A stretch of DNA of 64,000 bases from Macrostomum hystrix (taxonomy: Eukaryota > Platyhelminthes > Macrostomidae). The notes under the pieces are model-generated. The model was not told the DNA's origin. It saw nothing but the letters and a program-made list of their open reading frames with translations, and did no database searches. The stretch's first letter is position 1, and every line of letters starts with the position of its first letter. Positions 1 to 9,930 of this stretch are shown here, piece after piece. A program made the position numbers and the translations under genes. The stretch spans positions 2,123,501 to 2,187,500 of the forward strand of contig CATNEN010000003.1 in the NCBI GenBank assembly GCA_950097015.1. The letters run 5' to 3'.

Positions 1-1
1 T

Positions 2-493
2 CTGTCTTACGACTCTGCTCTCAAATCAACTGGTGTTGTGCTCGAACAGCTAACAGACCCTGACATGTACCATTTATTCGAACAAGGCATTAGAGGTGGC
101 ATGTCTTTCGTTAATGTGCACCATGTTAAAGCAAACAACCAAAGTTTGCCTGACTATGATGATCAGCAGGACTGCGTGAGTCTCATGCCGATTGACATGA
201 ACAACTTGTACGGACACGCACTTTCTCAATCGCTTCCATGCAGCGGATTCAGGTGGGTGACAGAAAAGGAACTGCAGTCTTGGGACGCCAAAAAGTTCAT
301 ATCTCTCGATCCTGAAGCTGAAGTAGCCTATCTCGTGCAGGTTGACCTTGAATATCCAGCCGATATTCATGATGTGACAGAGGAATTACCTTTTGCGCCA
401 GAGAAATCTAAGCCGCAGGTTGACCAGTTTTCACCGTTTATGCTGGAATTGTGGAAGCAAATCTGTTTGATGCCCTTTTCAGATATGCGTTGA
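2..493 (+). pseudogene. Polinton-type DNA polymerase B fragment
   Basis: This frame is open from the window edge to a stop at 493, so the 5' end is missing. It encodes part of a protein-primed family B DNA polymerase of the Polinton/Maverick type. The signature is a catalytic motif A-like block, IDMNNLYGHALSQ, near 190-230. It follows the DPDMYHLFE and RGGMSFV blocks usual in these polymerases and precedes the DLEYP...LPFAPEK block. After about residue 135 the match fades and a stop follows, so motifs B and C are absent from this window. In an intact element this enzyme copies the transposon. This copy looks truncated and is probably dead. The family call is by eye and fairly sure. Confidence 0.75.
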
Positions 494-967
494 TCAGTTT
501 TCATCAATTCATGCAGTAGCTTTGATGCACCCGAGAAACTGGCCGGCTGAGCGGGACTATAGTATTTTGTTTCCATAGTCAATGTTTAGAAATTAATAAG
601 AAAAATACGCAATTTTTTTTCTTAAGTTGCAGGTTTTTTTAATAACAGAACACACACGAGTGTTATGCTTGTTTTATTTTTTGCGGAATAAGTGGCAAAA
701 CGTTTTACTGCATAAATGTAAGGCTCACAGATTAAAGAGATAATACAATAGCAAATCAATACAGCCGCACAGCTCACTGAACAGGGAGATTTTTTAAGAA
801 ACATTATTAAGCTAGAGTTATATATAAAATAGTTAGCTGAATAAATGTGAATGAAATTGTAGAGTCAAGCAATTGCAAGCAGTAGCATGACAAATTTTCG
901 TCGACTAAGAAAATTCAACGTAACTCAAAGCAGAATTCATTGTCACATTATTAACAATCAGTTCAGT
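494..967. other. non-coding interval
   Basis: I see no convincing gene. The segment at 490-514 resembles 418-441 (a shared gttga-cagttttca core), which suggests a small local duplication at the broken end of the polymerase fragment. Confidence 0.4.
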
Positions 968-1712
968 TCACTCAATATCATTTTCGTCATCATCTTCCGT
1001 CAGCTTTGGAAACTTTATCGGATCCATCCTGCGCAGGGGCCATGGCAGCTTGCGCTTGCGACTGCTGCTGCCGCTCAGCCCTGTAGCTGCACGAGTCTGG
1101 TACCACAGTCGATCCAGGGCCAAGTTGCTATCCTGCTGCGGGATGCGACCGAATGACGGTGGTGTCGATGATGCGACCGGCAAAGGCAGCTCCGCAGTTG
1201 CATTGTCCGACTGGGCGATGAGCAGAGTCTTCTCCCCATCATCGGCCTCTTCACCGGAAGGCCACGTTTCTTAATGCTCGATGCTAGTGCCTGCTTCAAT
1301 CTTAATGTTCTTGGGGTCCAGCTCGTATTCGCTGTCTGGCGACTTTCCCCTCAGCTCGCCACTGAGCCATTCGGCCTTTTTCCACAGTTCCCGCCACAGA
1401 CAGTTCAACTGAATTTCGCTTCAGGAAGTCCTCCGTGCAATCCTCAGGCAGTCGCTTGAGCCAGATTACTCCCCTCTTCACTTCAACGAGTTTGTCGTAG
1501 CCCAGCTTGGCGGTGACATTGTGCCGGTTGACTGCAGAGTGCACCAGTTGACGCCTCAGTTGCTTCAGCTTTTCCCACTGATGTGGGTTCAGATTGAAGC
1601 CCGGGATGCCCGGCTTCAGCTCGCCCTCGGCAGTGTAGAAGCACCGTATCGCAATGAATCTATGACCTTCGTATTCTTGCACTTGAACCTTGAAGCCGTC
1701 GCAGAGATCCAT
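968..1712 (-). pseudogene. PC4/p15-like single-stranded DNA-binding protein, broken
   Basis: The first ~80 residues, starting at the ATG at 1712, match the C-terminal domain of transcriptional coactivator PC4 (p15). They read FKVQVQEYEGHRFIAIRCFY, then GELKPGIPGFNLNPHQWEKL, which is the pattern of a charged strand pair, GE-KPG loop and LNPxQW helix. This fold binds single-stranded DNA. Near 1418 the coding frame shifts by one base. The new frame is coding-like (Trp/Lys-rich, then acidic), meets a TAA at 1271-1273, and continues in the same frame to a stop at 968 with a basic KRKLPWPLRR stretch and an acidic end. One frameshift plus one nonsense codon make it a likely pseudogene, unless it is spliced or recoded. 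It lies ~480 bp from the Polinton polymerase piece and converges on it, so it may be an element gene rather than a host gene. That link is inference. Confidence 0.65.
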
Positions 1713-1794
1713 CGCAGAGATTCAAAATTCAGAGATGATTTTTCTTTTCTTTCACTACCGTCATCACTCAGCCAGCATCAGTTAAAGCACTCCC

Positions 1795-1802
1795 CTTATA
1801 TA
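1795..1802 (-). promoter_or_regulatory. TATA box of the PC4-like gene
   Basis: On the minus strand the sequence reads TATATAAG about 85 bp before the ATG at 1712. That would place a start site near 1770 with a ~60-nt leader. Confidence 0.5.
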
Positions 1803-1852
1803 CCCTCGGAGTGGGGTGGGTTCATGGAGTGGGGTGGGTGCCGTAGTGTGTA

Positions 1853-2079
1853 AACATACAGGCTTATATTCAGGCACTCGAGCCGCTATATAATTTTCCG
1901 TACAGCAGATCATCATATTGGGCACATAAGATCTCTTCAGCTCATAAAACCTGACTCTTATATTAATTTTTAATATGTACCATTCAGAGCATTGCCGTCT
2001 ACTTCACAATAACAAAGCTCATTGCTGGCAGCAAGCTGGGCTGCTTTACTCTTATATATATCGCATCATGCTCCTGCAC
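1853..2079. other. non-coding interval
   Basis: AT-rich spacer upstream of the PC4-like gene. I see no gene or clear repeat in it. Confidence 0.4.
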
Positions 2080-3090
2080 CAACTGTTAGTGCAGCAGAGT
2101 TGCATAAGCATTTGGGGCGCCCGTCTCCAATCTCTGTCCAAGTACGGCAGAATCACATAAACATAGAAGGGCTCTCATCATTTCCAACTCTGTACAGAGC
2201 GGCGGGCTACAACACGCGCGAGGACCCCTGTCCAATCCGATTATCCCCACCCCAACTCCCCGAACTGCCAACCAATGGCCAGGCCAATCCTATCCCTTTT
2301 CATTTCCGCCTTGTATGTGCGGCAGAGTTGCACAAGCATAGGAGCGCCCCTTCTCCAATCTCTGTCCAAGTGCGGCAGAGTTGAATAAGCATTAGAGCAT
2401 CGGCATTGGGTCACACAGAAGGACTCCCTCTTCCTCTCTTCCTTCCCCTCAGACCCCTCTAAGCGCCTCACCCATCGCTCCACCAATGTACAGTGCGCCT
2501 GGCTTGCCTAATCATACACGCGCGGCCTGCCCTAACCCCAACCCAATTAACACCCACCCCATGCCACGCAGTCCTATCCTTTTGCATTGCCGCCTATCTC
2601 CGCAATGCAAGTGCGGCAGAGTTGCATAAACTCATACTACTGAGGTTAAATGGGCCAGCGCCAGCGAGTTCCGTTTGTCAGAGGCAGAGTGACCAAGAAA
2701 ATTAAAGGCTAATTAAAATGTGGGGGCTTCGCCCCCACACCCCCACACCCCCCTCTACTCCTATCTCTGCTGTGTTAATCACCCAGCGCAAAGAGATAGG
2801 CCGGCCTCTCTTCCTATCCCTGCAGTGTTAATCCATCCCTAATGCACAGAGATAGGCCAGCCATTTCTCTTATCTCTGCAGTGCATTCGTTTCCTTCCTA
2901 TCATTTTACATTGCTTTCCTATCTCCCCAGTGCTAATGCGGCAGTGTCATAAGCACAGTAATGGGCTCCTGCACAAACCCACCTGATTGGCCTGCATATC
3001 TCCACTGTGTAGGCCCCGCTCCTATCCTTTTACATTGCTTTCCTATCTCCCCAGTGCTAATGCGGCAGTGTCATAATTCGCCCTACTACT
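2080..3090. repeat. dispersed 'gcggcagagttgcataa' repeat cluster
   Basis: A module with the core gcggcagagttgcataagc recurs near 2090, 2325, 2378 and 2615, and in shorter form (gcggcagtgtcataa) near 2940 and 3062. Some copies share the flank ccaatctctgtccaag. A second pair, sharing about 55 bp (tttacattgctttcctatc...), lies at about 2907-2952 and 3028-3075. Short ORFs here are not convincing. It looks like decayed, internally duplicated repetitive DNA of unknown class. Confidence 0.55.
2720..2738. other. perfect 8-bp hairpin
   Basis: GTGGGGGC-TTC-GCCCCCAC is a perfect 8-bp stem with a 3-nt loop, followed by C-rich runs (cccccacacccccc). It could be a stable RNA or DNA structure, but function is unknown. 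Confidence 0.5.
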
Positions 3091-3177
3091 TTGAGGATTT
3101 TAGTGCTCCAAGTCTTAATTAGTATTCAACATTTTGATGTACACAGATCCTAGCTGATGTTCCTGATTACAATATTA

Positions 3178-3660
3178 TCCCAGATCCCAATATACTAAAA
3201 TCCCAATATCCCAGATCCCAAGATCCAAATATCCCAATTCCCAGATCCCAATATCCCAGATCCTAATGTCCCAGATCCCAATATCCCAGATCCCAATATC
3301 CCAGATCCCAATATCCCAGATCCCAATATCGTAGATCCCAATGTCCCAGATCCCAATATCCCAGATCCCAATATCCCAGATCCCAATATCCCAGATCCCA
3401 ATTTTTTCAGATTTCAGTATTCTATATCCTAATATCCCAGATCCCAATATCGTAGATCACAATGTCCCAGATCCCAATATCCCAGATCCCAATATCCCAG
3501 ATCCCAATATCCCAGATCCCAATATCCCAGATCCCAATATCCCAGATCCCAATATCCCAGATCCCAATATCCCAGATCCCAATATCCCAGATCCCAATAT
3601 CCCAGATCCCAGATCCCAGATCCCAATATCCCAGATCCCAGATCCCAGCTCCAATTATTA
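3178..3660. repeat. 15-bp minisatellite, 3' of the lectin gene
   Basis: Tandem copies of cccagatcccaatat with some variants and a short break near 3410-3430. The unit length is a multiple of three and contains no stop, so several frames stay open. Those open frames are artefacts. The same unit occurs in two introns of the adjacent gene. Confidence 0.95.
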
Positions 3661-3694
3661 TAGATCCCAGTCGTAGATCAGAAATGTCAGGTTC

Positions 3695-6516
3695 TCAGTA
3701 GAACTCCAGTGAAATAAATTTGATGTCAGCCTGGGCCACCACAGAGTTGAAGGCGCTGGGAATGGCTGACTGCTCAAACAGCCAGCACTCGCCGCTAGGT
3801 TCCTTGAACAGAACAAACAGGCAGCCGAGCTGACGCTGAGAGCACTTGAAAATGCACTCCATCTCTGATCTGATCCCAGTTAGAGAGGCCAATAGACTGC
3901 TGCTTGATGTCGCCGAGAAGCTGGGCTTTGTCTCAATGGCAACCAGTTGATCGTCGGGGACTAGTGTGTGAGGAGTGGCGTGGATAGAATCGGCTTTTCC
4001 GATAGAGTTTTTTTCTAAGAAATACAATTTGCACCAATTTATCACCAGAGGATTTGCCCGCCTAATCTCACCAGCGTAAATGTCCACCTCACAGAAGTTA
4101 AAGTACACCTGGGTTGGGTCTGTCAGGCCTGTCAGATTCTTGTACAGTGCCACGTATCTGCCGAAAATTGGTCTGGCGCAGATAAAGTTGATCGGATTAT
4201 CCGAATCGGTGGGCACTACTGTCCAGTAGGCGCATTGGGTGAACTGACTCCAGCTGAAACTTGTCCACACTGACTGCTGCAAGGACACGCCTGAATTAGG
4301 GAGTAATATAGCGCCTGATGTAGATAGGATTCAGGACGTTGGGATCTGGGATATTGGGATCTGGGATATTGAGATCTGGGATATTGGGATCTGGGATATT
4401 GGGATCTGGGATATTGGGATCTGGGATATTGGGATCTGGGATATTGGGATTTGGGATATTGGGATCTGGGATATTGGCATCTGGGATATTGGGATTTGGG
4501 ATATTGGGATCTGGGATATTGGCATCTGGGATATTGGCATCTGGCATATTGGGATGTAGGATATTGGGATGAAGGATATTGGGATGTAGGATATTGGTAT
4601 GTAGGATATTGGGATGTAGGATATTGGGATGAAGGATATTGGGATGTAGGATATTGGGATGTAGGATATTGTGAAGTAGGATATTGGGATGTAGGATATT
4701 GGGAAGTAGGATATTGGGATGATGCACTTTTATTCGACTCACCCAGACTGATCTGAGTAAACCGGACCTCGTCCGAATTGTCCAATCTGTTGTAGACGCT
4801 GGCGCAGAGAACGAAATTATTCTCCAGCAAGTCGACCATCCACCAGGGAGCGGGATCGCCAGCAGCGGTGCAGGTGCACTGAGCATAGTCCACCAAATGC
4901 CCATCTCTGATGCCATTGTAGGCCAGGGCCGCTGTTAGGGCTGGGGCGAACTGCGTCGACTGCTTGGCAGGGCGGCCTTTAGACAGAATCTGCACCCGAT
5001 CTGCAGTTATTGAGTTTGTGCATTTTGGCTACAAGAAATCTCTATAATTCACTAATTACTTTCAACTCTTCCGCTGTCTTACTGGCGTAAATGTCCACCT
5101 CACAAAAGTTAAAGTACACCTGGGTTGGGTCTGTCAGGCCTGTCAGATTCTTGTACAGTGCCACGTATCTGCCAACAGTTGGTCTGGCGCAGATAAAGTT
5201 GATCGGATTATCCGAATCGGTGGGCACGGCTGTCCAGTTGGCGCATCGGGTGAACTGACTCCAGCTGAAACTTGTCCACACTGACTGCTGCAAGGACACG
5301 CCTGGATTAGGGAGTGACGAAACACTGCTGTCAGCTGTTAGACAGTTTACCAACCTGTTAGATACTTTGTCAACCTGTTAGACAGTTTACCAACCTGTTA
5401 GACCCTTTTTCAACCTGTTAGACAGTTTATCAACCTGTTAGATACTTTTTTAACCTGCTAGATGTTTTGTCAACCGGTTAGATACTTCATCGATCTGTTA
5501 GACACAGTATAAATTTTTAGACACAGTATCAATATGTTAGACACTTCAACAAAATGGTATGCAACCTGTTGATCACTCACCCAGACTGATCTGAGTAAAC
5601 CGGACCTCGTCCGAATTTTCCAATCTGTTGAAGACGCTGGCCCTGAAGATCAGATGTCTTTCCAGCAAGTCGACCATCCACCAGGGAGCGGAATCTCCAG
5701 CAGCGGTGCAGGTGCACTGAGCATAGTCCACCAAATGCCCATCTCTGATGCCATTGTAGGCTAGGGCCGCTGTTTGGGCTGGGGCGAACTGCGTCGACTG
5801 CTTGGCTGGGCGACCTTTAGACAGAAGCTTGCCTCGGCCTGAGTAGACAAGGTTCAAACTCGGTTAACTGCCTAAAATCCCAGATCCCAATATCCCAGAT
5901 CCCAATATCCCAGATCCCAATATCCCAGATCCCAATATCCCAGATCCCAATATCCCAGATCCCAATATCCCAGATCCCAATATCCCAGATCCCAATATCC
6001 CAGATCCCAATATCCCAGATCCCAATATCCCAGATCCCAATATCCCAGATCCCAATATCCCAGATCCCAATATCCCAGATCCCAATATCCCAGATCCCAA
6101 TATCCCAGATCCCAATATCCCAGATCCCAGTATCCCAGATCCCAATATCCCAGATCCCAATATCCCAGATCCCAATATCCCAGATCCCAATATCCCAGAT
6201 CCCAATATCCCAGATCCCAATATCCCAGATCCCAATATCCCAGATCCCAATATCCCAGATCCCAATATCCCAGATCCCAATATCCCAGATCCCAATATCC
6301 CAGATCCCAATATCCCAGATCCCAATATCCCAGATCCCAATATCCCAGATCCCAATATCCCAGATCCCAATATCCCAGATCCCAATATCCCAGATCCCAA
6401 TATCCCAGATCCCAATCAGAGCAAAGAATGTTAGACTCACCATCAGAGTAACTCGTGCAGAATAAACTGCTCAAAAGTATGAGCACAAACTCGAAAATCT
6501 TGTTTGAACCCTGCAT
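3695..6516 (-). CDS. secreted lectin-like protein: two FTP (F5/8-like) modules and a PAN-like C terminus
   Basis: Six exons join in phase 1 throughout: 6516-6441, 5838-5581, 5301-5083, 5000-4743, 4290-4072 and 3960-3695. They total 1296 nt, or 431 residues plus stop. All junctions are GT-AG with consensus donors (GTGAGT, GTGAGT, GTAAGA, GTGAGT, GTGAGA). Exon 1 gives a signal peptide with the hydrophobic core FEFVLILLSSLFC. Exons 2+3 and 4+5 are two 159-residue copies of one domain: LSKGRPAKQST, PWWMVDLLE, NRL-NSDEVRF, then CARP-GRYVALY and FCEVDIYA. This is the pattern of fucolectin/tachylectin-4/pentraxin-1 (FTP) F5/8 C-like sugar-binding domains. Exon 6 adds a Cys-rich segment (ECIFKCSQRQLGC...CWLF) like a PAN/Apple module. 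The protein is probably secreted and binds glycans. The copies are very similar, pointing to a recent internal duplication. The last intron (3961-4071) is less certain because it is also open. Confidence 0.85.
4336..4722. repeat. 15-bp minisatellite in lectin intron 4, inverted orientation
   Basis: Tandem gggatattgggatct units on the plus strand, grading into a gggatgtaggatatt variant in the right half. It fills most of the intron at 4291-4742. Its orientation is opposite to the arrays at 3178-3660 and 5877-6416. Confidence 0.95.
5330..5575. repeat. degenerate ~20-bp repeat in lectin intron 2
   Basis: Diverged tandem copies of a unit like caacctgttagacagtttac fill the intron between exons 2 and 3 (5302-5580). 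Confidence 0.8.
5877..6416. repeat. 15-bp minisatellite in lectin intron 1, near-perfect
   Basis: About 36 head-to-tail copies of cccagatcccaatat with only one variant noticed (near 6130). It occupies nearly all of the intron at 5839-6440. The homogeneity points to recent expansion or active homogenisation. All frames are open across it, which is not evidence of coding. Confidence 0.97.
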
Positions 6517-6902
6517 TTCAAAATGCGCTGGTCACTATGAGAGAAGCTAATGCAATTTATCTTTCTCCGCAGTTTTGCATTTATTGTCTACACAGCGCAA
6601 AGAGAAGGAAAAATTGATTGTCCATGCTGCATGCCACATGCCACTGCAGGTAAGTAAAAAAATTGTTATGAATAGAAATGTTTTAGACTTTTTTAAACTT
6701 CTGGATAAGCCTATGAGTTACATTGAATCGTAAAAAAGCATTATAATTGGCATTAACTGTTGCTACACTAGTACTCTGACAGACAACAGTATTCTGCAGT
6801 TTCGTCCTAACATTTGAGATGTGAAGTCTAATGGGGAAATAATTTTTTTATATACAAGTTTATATTGCAAAAATGATAGCAGAATATATCTACCTTATCA
6901 TC
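6517..6902. other. upstream region of the lectin gene
   Basis: AT-rich non-coding DNA beside the ATG at 6516. I see no clear TATA box or other gene. Confidence 0.4.
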
Positions 6903-7200
6903 TGAACTGAACAGATCGATATGATACTGAACAGATCGATATCAAACTGAACAGATCGATATCAAACTGAACAGATCGATATCAAACTGAACAGATCGAT
7001 ATCAAACTGAACAGATCGATATCAAACTGAACAGATCGATATCAAACTGAGCAGATCGATATCAAACTGAGCAGATCGATATCAAACTGAACAGATCGAT
7101 ATCAAACTAAACAGATCGATATCAAACTGAACAGATCGATATCAGACTGAACAGATCGATATCAAACTAAACAGATCGATATCAAACTAAACAGATCATA
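6903..7200. repeat. 20-bp satellite with an ATCGAT core
   Basis: About 15 tandem copies of actgaacagatcgatatcaa with scattered substitutions (gcag, ctaa, cagac). Confidence 0.95.
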
Positions 7201-7819
7201 ACGAGCAGATCGATAATATGTTGAGGATATCAATGTTTAACTTGGCCATCAAAAAAATTATCCGACAACATTCTGACTATTAACATTTTCTTCTAATTGC
7301 ATCATTATAAAGCTCAGTAAATTGGTTTGGCTTTTTGAGAATCGCTTCAAACAGTTAAGGTCGTATTAAATTTTGCAACGCAAAACTTATTTTAGTTCTT
7401 AATAAAACAATCAGAATAACAATAGATACAAAACTCATATAGTTTGTAAGTTTTTTCCGTTGCAAAATTAATAGCAGAACAGAGCTTGCTTATCTACTAA
7501 AGCTTAGTTTTATTTTTTGCATGCATGGAAAACGGCTAATTGGGAGGATTTAGTTCACGAACAGGCTCTGACAGTTTATACAAGAGGAATTACTTGTACA
7601 CAGTAAAAATTATTTATAATATCACTTGCCTTGCATTAAAGTTGCGTAACTGAAGCGATAAAATTGTATACAGAAAAGAAATGAAAATGTTGCTAAATTT
7701 AGTCTTATTTTTCACAAGGGCGCAGGTACAAAAGCTGCTATTTAGGAAACAATGCACAGAAATACTTTATAAGAACTGCATGGCTGTCCTCTTTGATAAG
7801 TCACGCACTGCTCCTACAA
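7201..7819. other. non-coding interval
   Basis: AT-rich. I see no gene. It probably includes the 3' untranslated region of the minus-strand gene that ends at 7820. Confidence 0.4.
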
Positions 7820-8113
7820 TTATCTGCGCAGCGAGCTTCTAGGCAGTTCGTCAGTGAATCGAAATCGTCGACCAGCTACTTTGCTCCTGCCGCTCTGCTG
7901 TAGCTGTAGCATCCGCTGCGGCGATGGCTGCGAATCCAGCTGCTGGTGCGGATGCTGCAGCTGCCGCTGCTGCTGCGGCTGGCAATATGGACTACCGTAA
8001 TGGCTGTCGGCTCTTTCATATCCATTGTAGCCTGCATCTGACACTTCTTGGTCACTCGAAGTCAAAGTATCTTCTTCCGTTGGCAGAGAATCTCTAAAAT
8101 ATATTCTTTGCTT

Positions 8114-8146
<33 letters not shown>

Positions 8147-9460
8147 TGGATGACAATAACGGCTGCTTTGATAGGAGTTGCTTCTGCGTGACTTATTGTA
8201 ACCTCGCCCGTTCTGCCACTGCCAGCTGCCGGCATCTGACTCTTGGTCACTTTCTTCCGTTGGCAGAGAATCTCTCAAAAACATTCTATGCTTGTCTTGC
8301 TGTTGCTGCTGGTGCTGCTGCGACAAATGGTAATGGATTCTGTTTGACTTGGCGTATTCTCTCTTGTCGGAGATTGGAGTCAGAAATTCACTATCCTCAT
8401 CTTGTACAGCTTCTCTGCATATGTGCCGCTGCTGCTGCTGCTGCGGTTGCCGCAGACGGTGCTGGCCGTGACTATTGCGTGACTTGTAATCTCGCCTGTT
8501 CTGTGGTGGCGGAGGCGGTGGCGGTGGGAGACGTGACCTCGTTTGTCGCGATGCCATCGGCGGTGATGTCGGTGACATCGAATACGGCAACGGCTGCGGA
8601 GCAAGCGAAGGAACCGGCGCAAAAGGCAGCTTCATGCCGCGCTTTCCCTGAGACGAAATTCGAGAGCTGCATTTGTTGCAACAAAGACTTTCGAATGTCT
8701 GGATGAGCAGTGTCAGATCGACGTGCGGACAGCTGAAGAGGCTGTCAGATCGGCGAGATGCTTCACGCCAGCCCATAGCGCCGCGGGTCCCACGGCTGAT
8801 GCCTCCGCTGTTGCTACCATTGTAATTTTCAATTGAATCGAAGGCAATGCGAGGTCGTCGCTGCTGACGGTGACGACGCGTCCTCTCCTGCTGCCCCTGG
8901 ATGTCATTCTGCAGTAGCATGTCGTACTGTCGGAGCACGTCATCCGAGCCACTCGAAACATCCTGGTAGCCTTCGTACTGGTGGCAAGCTGAACGATCAG
9001 CAGCTCCACCTCCATGCACGCGACCATGCGCTGACTCAACCGGATACGCCTGTCGGCCCATCGTGGAGGCCATCGCCCGCCGGGTACTCGAACCGCAACG
9101 TACCGAGTTATCCAACCTTTGTTGGTTCTGCTGCATGTGCTGCAACTGCCGCTGTTGCTGCTGTTGCAATAGCAGATGCTGTTGTTGTTGCTGTTGCTGC
9201 TGCTGTTGCTGGGGCTCTTCGTCGCTCACGTCGGAGGGGAATTCTAACAAGTTGGCTGCGTCCAAGCCGCCATAGTTGTAGCGTGCTTGCTGTCGTTGAC
9301 GCCGAGAACTATGCGCCACGGGTCCTGAAACTTCGCCGCCGCCGCCGCCGCCGCCACCGCCGCCGCCTCCTCCATGGCCGTCGCCGTCGCTGCCATAGCC
9401 GCGACTTCTGAGATAGTCGCCAAATTTTGGCATTATTTCATTCGGATTGAAACGGGTCAT
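7820..9460 (-). CDS. Gln/Gly-rich low-complexity protein, unknown
   Basis: A single open frame of 546 residues starts at an ATG in good context (GAAATGA) at 9460. I do not recognise the family. The N terminus, MTRFNPNEIMPKFGDYLRSR, is followed by a poly-Gly run, several poly-Gln runs and a Pro run. A compact Cys-containing block (FSCPHVDLTLLIQTFESLCC, then NKCSSRISSQGKR) lies near residues 240-270. A motif of the form FRDSLPTEE occurs twice, about 60 residues apart, each followed by an acidic DQE-SDAG block. The end has a related form, RFRFTDELPRSSLRR. The conserved start, end and repeated motif in otherwise low-complexity sequence suggest a real, probably disordered or scaffold-like protein. 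The CAG/CTG tracts make it prone to length change. Confidence 0.6.
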
Positions 9461-9749
9461 TTCACCGACTTACTTCGACTTCATTGGAGCTGTCAATTTG
9501 CCATATCGCCATCAACAGATAGCTATAGTCATTTAAAACTAATTTCATTCTTCAGTGACATTCTATGGCCATTCTATTTGTATTTATTTTAGTCAAGGAC
9601 CAGCAGAAAAATCGATCGTTTGAATCATAGAGTTTGTCATTATTTGGTGTTGCATTCTGGCGCTGAAGATATCTAGTGCAATTTTATGAAGATTTTGGGT
9701 CTACTATACTAATTATACTTCAGTGTTTTTAGCAGAGCATTGTAGCCTG

Positions 9750-9930
9750 ACAGGGGGTTTTTGACTAATGTAAAGGGCATCGGACTCACGACTAGAAGGT
9801 CGGGGGTTCGATTCCCGACTCCTGCGCTGCAACAATTTATGTCCTTTAGCAAGACACTTGACTCTGCTTTGACAAGATCAGCCAGCTGGTCTGTCAACCG
9901 TACAGATACAGCCGGCACACACTCACAAGC
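9750..9930 (+). mobile_element. tRNA-derived SINE
   Basis: The segment ggcatcggactcacgac, then ggtcgggggttcgattcccg, looks like the anticodon and T arms of a tRNA and contains a canonical B box (GGTTCGATTCC). It runs directly into gtcctttagcaagacactt, which resembles the conserved tail motif (gtccttgggcaagacactt) found in many marine-invertebrate SINEs. The 5' tRNA half is degenerate. It is therefore read as a SINE, not a functional tRNA. Confidence 0.65.

Noticed and set aside
3175-3701. Open frames on both strands in the 3' minisatellite
   Set aside because: Same artefact. No start context, signal or domain supports translation.
5864-6516. Long open frames across the 15-bp minisatellite (IGIWD, ILGSG and YWDLG repeats)
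   Set aside because: A stop-free 15-bp repeat is open in every frame by default. The splice signals and phases show that it is intronic.
3178-7200. CRISPR-like array
   Set aside because: The repeats are contiguous minisatellites without unique spacers, and the genome is eukaryotic.
8146-9411. Large plus-strand ORFs opposite the Gln/Gly-rich gene
   Set aside because: They are Ala/Arg/Cys-rich mirror frames of CAG and GGC tracts.
9770-9830. Functional tRNA gene
   Set aside because: The B box is good, but the 5' half and acceptor pairing are degenerate and it continues into a SINE tail.
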